From: Enterobacter sp. kpr-6
Lineage (GTDB): Bacteria; Pseudomonadota; Gammaproteobacteria; Enterobacterales; Enterobacteriaceae
NCBI RefSeq assembly: GCF_900116015.1
Contig: NZ_FOYH01000001.1
Location: 62,001 to 126,000 of the forward strand
Length of the DNA stretch: 64,000 nucleotides
Direction: 5' to 3'
Positions 57,105 to 64,000 of the stretch are shown here, one piece after another. The position numbers and the translations under genes were made by a program. The notes beneath the pieces are model-generated. The model searched no databases and was not told where the DNA came from. It saw nothing but the letters and a program-made list of their open reading frames with translations. Positions within the stretch are counted from its first letter, which is position 1, and every line of letters starts with the position of its first letter.

Positions 57105-60100
57105 TTACGTGGTCGGGCGTTCTTTAAGCGGGAAGCGCTGACGCACCAGCACAAAAAACAGCGGCACAAAATAAATCGCCAGAATGGTAGCTGAAATCAT
57201 CCCACCCATCACGCCGGTGCCCACCGCATGCTGGCTGGCAGAACCCGCGCCGCTGCTGGTCGCCATCGGCAATACGCCAAACACAAACGCCAGCGAGGTC
57301 ATCAGAATAGGGCGCAAGCGCTGGCGGCAGGCAAACAGCGTCGCTGAGAGGAGATCCTGCCCTTTGGCATTCATCTCATTAGCAAACTCGACGATCAGAA
57401 TGGCGTTCTTCGCCGACAGGCCGATAACCGTCAGCAGGCCCACCTGGAAATAAACATCGTTTTCCAGCCCGCGCATCCAGGTGGCGAGCAGGGCACCAAT
57501 CACCCCAAGCGGCACGACCAGCATGACGGAGAACGGCACCGACCAGCTCTCATACAGGGCGGCAAGGCATAAAAACACCACCAGCAGCGAGACGGCGTAC
57601 AGCGCCGGAGCCTGCGCACCGGAGAGCCGCTCCTGATAAGACATTGCTGTCCATTCCAGACCAAATCCGCCGGGCAACTGGCTGACCAGATTTTCCATCA
57701 CGTCCATCGCCGTACCGGTACTCACGCCGGGGGCGGCCTCACCAACAATTTCCAGCGCCGAATAGCCGTTGTAGCGCTCCAGGCGCGGTGAACCCGTTTC
57801 CCAGCGCGAAGTAGCAAAGGCGGAGAAGGGCACCATGCTGCCGGCGTTATTACGCACGTACCACAGATTAATGTCCTGCGGCAGCATGCGGTATTTCGCG
57901 GCGGCCTGTACATAGACCTTTTTCACGCGGCCCCGATCCATGAAATCGTTCACGTAGCTGGAGCCCCAGGCGGTTTGCAGGGTGTCATTAATATCTTCAA
58001 TCGACACGCCCAGCGCCTGCGCTTTGCGCTGATCGATATCGACCTGCAACTGCGGGCTGTCATCAAGCCCGTTGTGACGCACGCGGGTAAGCTGTTTGTT
58101 GTCAGCGGCCATTTCCAGCAGCCTGTCGCGCGCCGCCATCAGCGCGTCATGTCCGGCTCCCGCATGATCCTGCAACTCCATATCAAAGCCCGCCGAACTG
58201 CCCAGCCCGCTGATGGCAGGCGGACTGCTGGCGAACACCCGCGCTTCATTGATCTTCGCAAAGGCTTTGGTCGCCCGCTCGATAATGGCAAACGAGCTAC
58301 CGGTGGAGGGATCGCGTTCTTCCCAGTCTTTCAGTCGCACAAACATGCGCGCCACGTTTTGCCCGTTCCCGCCGGGGCCAGAACCGATGGTGGCAAACAC
58401 TGAAGTGACGGTTTCTTTTTCGTGCGTGAAGAAATAGTCTTCGACTTTCTGCACCACTTTTAGCGTCTGCTGCTGCGTTGAGCCGCTCGGGAGCTGCACG
58501 GAAGTGGTAAACATCCCGCGGTCTTCCTGCGGTAAAAACGAGGTCGGCAGGCGTAAAAACAGGAACACCATGCCGCCGAGCAGCAGGCCGTAAATCAGCA
58601 TCCAGCGGACGCTGCGATGGAGGATCTTCGCCACGGCGGATTCATAGCGATCCGCATTGCGGTTAAACATGCGGTTAAACCAGCCAAAGAACCCTTTCTG
58701 CCCGTGGTGCTCACCTTTGTTGAGCGGCTTAAGCAGCGTGGCGCACAGGGCGGGCGTGAGGATCAGCGCGACCAGCACCGACAGCACCATGGCTGCCACA
58801 ATCGTTATCGAGAACTGGCGATAAATCGCCCCGGTCGTGCCGCCAAAAAACGCCATCGGGACAAACACCGCCGACAGCACCATGGCGATACCCACCAGCG
58901 CGCCCTGGATCTGACCCATCGATTTACGCGTCGCGTCGCGCGGAGAAAGCCCTTCCTCCGACATAATGCGCTCGACGTTTTCCACTACCACAATGGCGTC
59001 ATCCACCAGCAGGCCAATCGCCAGCACCATGGCAAACATAGTCAGGGTGTTAATGCTGTAGCCAAAACTGTAGAGCACCGCAAAGGTGCCAAACAGCACC
59101 ACCGGCACGGCGATGGTCGGGATGAGCGTGGCGCGGAAGTTTTGCAAAAACAGGTACATCACCAGGAACACCAGCGCGATGGCCTCGATCAGCGTTTTCA
59201 CCACATCAATAATCGACGCCTTCACAAAGGAGGTGGTTTCGTAGGCGACTTTGTACTCAAGGCCATGCGGGAAATAGTTCGCCAGCTCGTTCAGGCGGGC
59301 GATGACAAGTTTAGAGGTTTCCATCTCATTCGCGCCGGAGGCCAGTTTCACCCCCAGACCTGAGGCGGCCTTGCCGTTAAACCGGCTGAGATAGTCATAT
59401 TTCTCTGCGCCCATTTCGATCTCTGCCACATCGCCCAGCCGTACTTCCGAGCCATCCTGATTGACCCGTAAAGTAATATCGCGGAACTGCTCGGGCGTTT
59501 GCAGCAGTGACTGAGAATTAATGGTGGCGTTGAGCGCCTGGTTATCAACAGAAGGTGTGCCGCCGAGTTGCCCGACAGCGATCTGCGCGTTCTGGGCTTC
59601 AATGGCGTCGGTGACATCGCCAGCGGTAAGCTGAACGCTGTTCAGCTTCGCCGGATCGAGCCAGATGCGCATCGAATACTGTGAACCGTAGGCGTCAATA
59701 TCACCGACGCCGTTCACGCGGCTTAACGGATCCTGAATATTACTGGCAACGTAGTCGGCGATATCCTGCTTATCCATTGAGCCATCGGTAGAAACAAAAG
59801 CGATGGTCAGGATGTTGGTATCCCCGGTTTTACGCACCGTCACGCCCTGATTTTGCACTGCCTGGGGCAGTTTACGCAGCGCGGACTGCAACTGGTTTTG
59901 CACCTGCTGCACCGCTTCGTCGGGGTCAGTACCGGCTTTAAAATTGAGCGTAACCGACGCCTGGCCGGTGCTGCTGCTTTGCGAGGTCATGTACATCAGA
60001 TTATCGAGGCCGGTCATATTCTGCTCGATGATCTGGGTGACGGTATTTTCCAGCGTTTGTGCAGAAGCGCCAGGATAGTTGGCGGAAATACGGACGTTAG

Positions 60101-60221
60101 GTGGGGCGAGATCGGGATATTGTTCAACCGGTAGCGAAACGATCGCCAGGGTTCCGGTCAGGCATAACAGGATTGCCAGCACCCAGGCAAAAATGGGGCG
60201 ATCAATAAAGAAATTCGCCAT
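57105..60221 (-). CDS. acrD: AcrD, RND aminoglycoside/multidrug efflux pump
   Basis: AcrD is an inner-membrane proton-driven exporter of aminoglycosides, bile salts and other amphiphiles, working with AcrA and TolC. The 1038-residue protein (E. coli 1037) has twelve membrane segments and two large periplasmic loops. N-terminal [17 protein letters not shown] and the proton-relay pair in [18 protein letters not shown] (Asp407/408 in AcrB numbering) are seen, together with the family signature [25 protein letters not shown]-like region. As in E. coli, no membrane-fusion protein gene is adjacent. It lies downstream of narQ on the same strand, 169 bp apart. Confidence 0.96.
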   Translation of the reverse strand: MANFFIDRPIFAWVLAILLCLTGTLAIVSLPVEQYPDLAPPNVRISANYPGASAQTLENTVTQIIEQNMTGLDNLMYMTSQSSSTGQASVTLNFKAGTDPDEAVQQVQNQLQSALRKLPQAVQNQGVTVRKTGDTNILTIAFVSTDGSMDKQDIADYVASNIQDPLSRVNGVGDIDAYGSQYSMRIWLDPAKLNSVQLTAGDVTDAIEAQNAQIAVGQLGGTPSVDNQALNATINSQSLLQTPEQFRDITLRVNQDGSEVRLGDVAEIEMGAEKYDYLSRFNGKAASGLGVKLASGANEMETSKLVIARLNELANYFPHGLEYKVAYETTSFVKASIIDVVKTLIEAIALVFLVMYLFLQNFRATLIPTIAVPVVLFGTFAVLYSFGYSINTLTMFAMVLAIGLLVDDAIVVVENVERIMSEEGLSPRDATRKSMGQIQGALVGIAMVLSAVFVPMAFFGGTTGAIYRQFSITIVAAMVLSVLVALILTPALCATLLKPLNKGEHHGQKGFFGWFNRMFNRNADRYESAVAKILHRSVRWMLIYGLLLGGMVFLFLRLPTSFLPQEDRGMFTTSVQLPSGSTQQQTLKVVQKVEDYFFTHEKETVTSVFATIGSGPGGNGQNVARMFVRLKDWEERDPSTGSSFAIIERATKAFAKINEARVFASSPPAISGLGSSAGFDMELQDHAGAGHDALMAARDRLLEMAADNKQLTRVRHNGLDDSPQLQVDIDQRKAQALGVSIEDINDTLQTAWGSSYVNDFMDRGRVKKVYVQAAAKYRMLPQDINLWYVRNNAGSMVPFSAFATSRWETGSPRLERYNGYSALEIVGEAAPGVSTGTAMDVMENLVSQLPGGFGLEWTAMSYQERLSGAQAPALYAVSLLVVFLCLAALYESWSVPFSVMLVVPLGVIGALLATWMRGLENDVYFQVGLLTVIGLSAKNAILIVEFANEMNAKGQDLLSATLFACRQRLRPILMTSLAFVFGVLPMATSSGAGSASQHAVGTGVMGGMISATILAIYFVPLFFVLVRQRFPLKERPTT

Positions 60222-60390
60222 CAGGAATACGACCTCATTTGCTTTTCATTTTTTTCGACATTGCTCACCACAATGTAGCGGTATAAGGCTCACTAAACGT
60301 GGAGAAAAAAAGGAGAAAGTGTAAATTATCGTGCTCAATCAACGTATAACTTTGCAATTGTGCTGCATGCACAGTCGCGCCGGGTTCTCT

Positions 60391-62088
60391 TTACGTCTGG
60401 TGACGCCATACCTGCTCCGGCGAATAAAACTGGAAGGTGACCCGCGTGCCGCCACCCTGTGGCTGCGAAAAGGTTAAGGTGCCGCCCAGTCGCTCCGCGC
60501 GTTCGCGCATAATATTCAGCCCGTAGTGGCCTTCCGGCTCTTCATCGCTGGTCATGCCTTTGCCGTTATCACGGATCTGCACCGTGTGCTGGCCGTCCGG
60601 GGCGGTCACGCAGCTTACGGTGATGTCGCGCGCCTGGGCGTGTTTAATGGCGTTAATCACCGCTTCACGCACGATCTGTAACAGATGCATTTGCTGCTGG
60701 GCGTCAAGGGCGAGGGCGGGCAAACGACAGTCCAGGGTGATGCGGGCGGAGGTCTGGCCCTGAAGTAAATCGAGCGTTTCCCGCAGTGCGGAGGGCAGAT
60801 CCGTTTGCGAAAGGGTCATGCGGAAGGTGCCGAGCAGTTCACGTAGCTGACGGTACGCATCGTTCAGCGCGCGGGAAAAATCATCAATAATGGTCTGCGC
60901 CGGGGTGTTTTCCGCCGGTACCGCGCGCTTGAGCAGGGCCAGTTGAATGCGCAAATAGGAGAGCACCTGCGCCAGCGAATCATGCAGTTCACGGGCGATG
61001 GTGGCGCGCTCTTCCATTAACAGCAGTTGCTGATAGTGTTTCTGCGCCTGATTAAAGTACAGCCCGCGCCCAAGAATAGTCGCGACGTTGCGCATCAACT
61101 GCCCGGATGAGGTATCCGTACTCTGCCAGCGCAATTCGCCCAGTTCCGTTTCCTGCATCCCCACGGTCTGTGCGTTGATCTGCACATCCGGCTGTAGCTT
61201 GCCCTCTTTTAAACTCCAGTTATCACCGACGTTAAGCTCCAGGTAACTGGCAGCTTCATGCTTGCGGGCGATTTGCAAAATATGGCGGAAACACTGGATA
61301 TCAATCTGGCTGGTGTTCAGCGCCTGCGAGCACTGGTACAGCACCTCAAGGCGACGATGCGCTTCGTGCAGATCCTGCGTTTTTTCCGCAACCGTGGCTT
61401 CCAGTGACGTGTAGAGCTTACGCAACTCCCCGGCCATCTGGTTAAAGGTCACGGTCAGTTGCCCCAGTTCGTTATCGAGCTGTGAGTCCGGCAGCGGGAC
61501 ATCAAAATTCCCCTGCTGCATATGCTGGCTGGCAATCATCAGTTCTTTTAACGGATTGACCACCCGCAGACGGATGCGGCGCAGGGTAAAGAACACAAGC
61601 GTAAAAATACCAATCACGCCGAGCAGCGAAATCACCACCACCATCAGCATCTTAAATTCGGCATGGTGCTGGAGGGCGAGCACAAAGCGGTCGATTTTAT
61701 CCACATAGCCGCTGATATTGTTTTGATACCAGTTGATATCGCCCTCTGCGAGGTGGCGGTCCATCTCCTGCCAGGTGACATGAAGTTCGGCGTAGTGGGA
61801 TTTTACTGCGTCAGGCACATAGCCGCGGTTGATGTTTTGCAGCACCGGGGCATTCAGCGTTTGCTGATAAAGGGCGCGATGAGCACTGAGATCGGGCGAC
61901 TGGCGGAGTAAATCATAGCCCAGGCGATAGCTCTGCATCCGCAGGGAACCCGCGATATTAATGGCTTCGGCATCGCGCAGGCTGCTGGCGAGCGTCATCA
62001 GCGCCACACCGGTTGAGAGTAGCGAGAGCAGGACAATACAGAAAAAAGCCCTTGCGAGGCTTGCCGAAACAGGACGCTTCACTCTCAC
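60391..62088 (-). CDS. narQ: NarQ, nitrate/nitrite sensor histidine kinase
   Basis: This membrane sensor kinase phosphorylates NarL/NarP in response to nitrate and nitrite. GTG 62088 gives 565 residues (E. coli 566) and the E. coli-like start VKRPVSASLARAFF; a TTG 15 codons earlier was rejected. Domains: TM1 (about 12-32); the periplasmic ligand segment with P-box SLRMQSYRLGYDLL; TM2 (about 145-165); HAMP; a cysteine-containing central module (YQCSQALNTSQIDIQCFRHIL); the HisKA_3 motif ERATIARELHDSLAQ with the phosphorylated His near 370; and a HATPase domain with GHYGLNIMRERAERLGG. In E. coli aegA and nudK precede it; here ypfG does. Confidence 0.95.
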   Translation of the reverse strand: MRVKRPVSASLARAFFCIVLLSLLSTGVALMTLASSLRDAEAINIAGSLRMQSYRLGYDLLRQSPDLSAHRALYQQTLNAPVLQNINRGYVPDAVKSHYAELHVTWQEMDRHLAEGDINWYQNNISGYVDKIDRFVLALQHHAEFKMLMVVVISLLGVIGIFTLVFFTLRRIRLRVVNPLKELMIASQHMQQGNFDVPLPDSQLDNELGQLTVTFNQMAGELRKLYTSLEATVAEKTQDLHEAHRRLEVLYQCSQALNTSQIDIQCFRHILQIARKHEAASYLELNVGDNWSLKEGKLQPDVQINAQTVGMQETELGELRWQSTDTSSGQLMRNVATILGRGLYFNQAQKHYQQLLLMEERATIARELHDSLAQVLSYLRIQLALLKRAVPAENTPAQTIIDDFSRALNDAYRQLRELLGTFRMTLSQTDLPSALRETLDLLQGQTSARITLDCRLPALALDAQQQMHLLQIVREAVINAIKHAQARDITVSCVTAPDGQHTVQIRDNGKGMTSDEEPEGHYGLNIMRERAERLGGTLTFSQPQGGGTRVTFQFYSPEQVWRHQT

Positions 62089-62415
62089 AGATGGGATCCC
62101 TGAAGGTTCAGTGATTGAGAAAACCAGCACCAATAACCGGGTTTATTAGAGCAGAAAAGCAGTCGGGCATGAATCCTTTTATTCGGCCGTCCGACGGCCA
62201 GAAAAGGGAAGGTAAAACATCCGTCAGACTCAGGCGCTAACGCGGTGATATCGTTACAATTATTAAGAATAAATCTTTAAGAGCTTGATTTTAATGGGGT
62301 TAAAAACGTGCATTTTAAATAAATCTATCCGATAAATCCGATTGAGGATGTGTGCCCGGGTGACGAAGATACGCATGTTTGCAATGTGCATATTTTCCCT
62401 GGGGTTGTACCGTTC
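62089..62415. other. 327-bp intergenic region between narQ and ypfG
   Basis: It contains the divergent promoters of narQ and ypfG. A hairpin at 62175-62207 has CCTTTT/AAAAGG outside and GGCCG/CGGCC inside. The part nearest ypfG is AT-rich with two ATCCGAT copies near 62327-62342. No gene is seen. In E. coli this position holds nudK and aegA. Confidence 0.5.
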
Positions 62416-63459
62416 ATGCGTTATCGCGTTCTGATGCTTTTCTTTTCTGGCCTGCTTGCGGCGTTTTCGTCGTTGGCTGCGCCCGGCCAACAATCTTTTT
62501 CTGACTGGCAGGTGACCTGCAACAATCAGAATTTTTGCGTGGCGCGTAACACCGGTGAGCATCAGGGGCTGGTATTAACGCTGGCGCGCAGTGCGGGCGC
62601 GCGTACCGACGCGACGCTGCGTATCGATCTGGGCGGTCTTGAAACGCCGTCTGCCTCCGTCCCGCCGATTGCCCCCAGATTGTTGCTTGACGATAAACCC
62701 CTGGTGCTTGATGTCGCGCACTGGAATCTCTCTCCGTGGCATTTAGTCACCGATAATGGCTCCGCGATTAACGACTTTTTGCAAACCATTCAGAATGCCC
62801 AGGCCATTACTTTAGAAGATGGCGAAGGCACGATTTCGCTGGTGGGCTTAAAAGCGGCGCTGCTGTTTATCGACGCCCAGCAAAAGCGCGGCGGGAGTGA
62901 AACTGCCTGGATCAATAAAGGCGGCAGTCCGCCGCTCAGCGTTCCGCCTGCACCGCCATTAAAAGAGGTGGCGCTGGTCAACCCGACGCCCACGCCGCTG
63001 ACGCGTGAAGAACTTAACGATCTGCTGGATTACGGTAGCTGGCGGATGAACAACACCCAGTGTTCGCTCGATCCGGCCCGCCGCGAAGTGCGCGTAACGG
63101 CATTAACGGATGATAAAGCGCTGCTGATGATTGGCTGCGAAGCCGGGGCCTATAACACCGTCGATCTGGCCTGGCTGGTGTCACGTAAAAAGCCGTATGC
63201 CTCGCGGGTGGTGAAACTGCAATTGCCTTTTACACCGGGCAGCGGCAATGAAGAAATGGAATTGATGAATGCGGGATTTGATGCGAAAACCCGCGAACTG
63301 ACCACGCTTGCGAAAGGTCGCGGATTAACGGACTGCGGCATCCAGACGCGCTGGCGGTTTAACGGCCAGCGTTTTCGCCTGGTGCGTTATGCGGAAGAAC
63401 CGAGCTGTGATAACTGGCATGGGCCAGATGCCTGGCCCACACTGTGGATCACACGTTAA
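62416..63459 (+). CDS. ypfG: YpfG, DUF1176 periplasmic protein
   Basis: This 347-residue exported protein equals E. coli YpfG in length. The signal peptide is [21 protein letters not shown] with probable cleavage after LAA (about residue 22). The mature DUF1176 region starts [25 protein letters not shown] and ends [15 protein letters not shown]; conserved cysteine pairs suggest disulfides. ATG 62416 was chosen by match to E. coli over an earlier in-frame ATG. Function is unknown. Its last codons overlap the end of convergent tktB by 11 bp. Confidence 0.92.
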   Translation: MRYRVLMLFFSGLLAAFSSLAAPGQQSFSDWQVTCNNQNFCVARNTGEHQGLVLTLARSAGARTDATLRIDLGGLETPSASVPPIAPRLLLDDKPLVLDVAHWNLSPWHLVTDNGSAINDFLQTIQNAQAITLEDGEGTISLVGLKAALLFIDAQQKRGGSETAWINKGGSPPLSVPPAPPLKEVALVNPTPTPLTREELNDLLDYGSWRMNNTQCSLDPARREVRVTALTDDKALLMIGCEAGAYNTVDLAWLVSRKKPYASRVVKLQLPFTPGSGNEEMELMNAGFDAKTRELTTLAKGRGLTDCGIQTRWRFNGQRFRLVRYAEEPSCDNWHGPDAWPTLWITR

Positions 63460-64000
63460 GCACTTTTTTGGCTTTGGCGACCACGTTCTCGACGGTAAAG
63501 CCGAAGTACGGGAACAGCTTATCGGCCGGCGCGGATTCACCGTAGCCGGTCATCCCCACAATGGCCCCTTTCAGGCCGACATACTTGTACCAGTAATCGG
63601 CAATGCCCGCTTCCACCGCAACGCGGGCGGCGATATCTGACGGCAGAACCGATTCCCGGTACGCCTCATCCTGCGCATCGAAAATATCCGTTGATGGCAG
63701 CGACACCACGCGCACTTTGTGGCCTTCTTCAGTCAGTTTCTCAGCCGCTTTAACGGTGATTTCCATTTCCGACCCGGTGGCGATCAGGATCACATCCGGC
63801 GTGCCGTCGGCATCTTTTAAGATATAACCGCCGCGCGCGATGGCTTTCACCTGCTCAGGCGTGCGGTCCATCTGCGCCAGATTCTGACGGGAGAGGATCA
63901 GCGCGGTCGGGCCTTTATGCCGCTCAATTGCCAGTTTCCAGCCCACTGCCGCTTCGACCTGATCGCACGGACGCCAGGTGCTGAAATTCGGCGTCAGACG
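63449..64000 (-). CDS. tktB: Transketolase 3' part, probably TktB
   Basis: Only the C-terminal 183 codons are in the window; the frame is open to base 64000. The sequence [39 protein letters not shown] and the C-terminal domain [21 protein letters not shown] ... [32 protein letters not shown] are typical transketolase. Position next to ypfG favours tktB over tktA. TktB is the minor, stationary-phase transketolase in E. coli. The tail appears a few residues shorter than in E. coli TktB and runs into ypfG. Confidence 0.9.
   Translation of the reverse strand, partial: RLTPNFSTWRPCDQVEAAVGWKLAIERHKGPTALILSRQNLAQMDRTPEQVKAIARGGYILKDADGTPDVILIATGSEMEITVKAAEKLTEEGHKVRVVSLPSTDIFDAQDEAYRESVLPSDIAARVAVEAGIADYWYKYVGLKGAIVGMTGYGESAPADKLFPYFGFTVENVVAKAKKVLNV

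Noticed and set aside
58617-59363. Open frame of 248 codons antisense to acrD
   Set aside because: Extreme His/Arg/Gln composition typical of an antisense shadow.

Overview
The window is a contiguous piece of an Enterobacteriaceae chromosome. It carries about fifty tightly packed genes with ordinary enterobacterial GC and codon use, and no tRNA, rRNA, prophage, insertion sequence or CRISPR array was seen. Gene content and order follow the E. coli/Salmonella segment sseB-sseA ... guaBA ... ppk-ppx ... purMN-upp-uraA ... dapA-bamC-purC ... dapE-acrD-narQ-ypfG-tktB almost one for one. An ERIC element and other enterobacterial palindromic repeats, plus an aglAB-type alpha-glucoside PTS, point to the Enterobacter/Klebsiella/Citrobacter/Salmonella side of the family. 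The species cannot be fixed from the sequence alone.

Region by region. 1-5.5 kb: the end of sseB, then a minus-strand run aglA-aglB-sseA-rpiR, in which a sugar PTS permease and 6-phospho-alpha-glucosidase are separated from an RpiR-type regulator by sseA. 5.5-12.8 kb: yfhM (alpha-2-macroglobulin) and pbpC, a periplasmic defence and peptidoglycan pair. 12.8-17.6 kb: an accessory anaerobic operon (Tat-exported molybdoenzyme, FeS subunit, membrane anchor, polyferredoxin) behind a perfect FNR-type box. 17.6-28.7 kb: ndk (ERIC in its leader), rlmN, rodZ, ispG, a probable SroE RNA, hisS, yfgM, bamB, der, yfgJ, xseA. 28.8-32 kb: guaBA. 32-38.5 kb: yfgG, the c-di-GMP phosphodiesterase pdeF (another perfect FNR-type box), and the polyphosphate genes ppx/ppk. 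38.7-43.5 kb: purMN, upp-uraA, hda. 43.6-48 kb: yfgD, bepA (sigma-E-like promoter), perM, bcp, gcvR. 48-54.5 kb: dapA-bamC, purC, ypfJ-tmcA, ypfH. 54.6-64 kb: ypfN, dapE, yffB, the 19-codon ypfM, acrD, narQ, ypfG and the end of tktB. The nudK and aegA genes that E. coli has between ypfG and narQ are absent.

Functionally the window links purine supply (guaBA, purMN, purC, upp-uraA, with three recognisable PurR-type operators), envelope assembly (bamB, bamC, bepA, yfgM, rodZ, pbpC, yfhM, ypfN) and anaerobic life (DMSO-reductase-like operon, pdeF, narQ). Most of it is core genome. The places that deserve attention are the agl/sseA/rpiR arrangement, the anaerobic operon with its unusual polyferredoxin, an FNR-type box between purM and upp, and several repeat-filled gene borders. 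I did not find strong evidence for a wholly new system.
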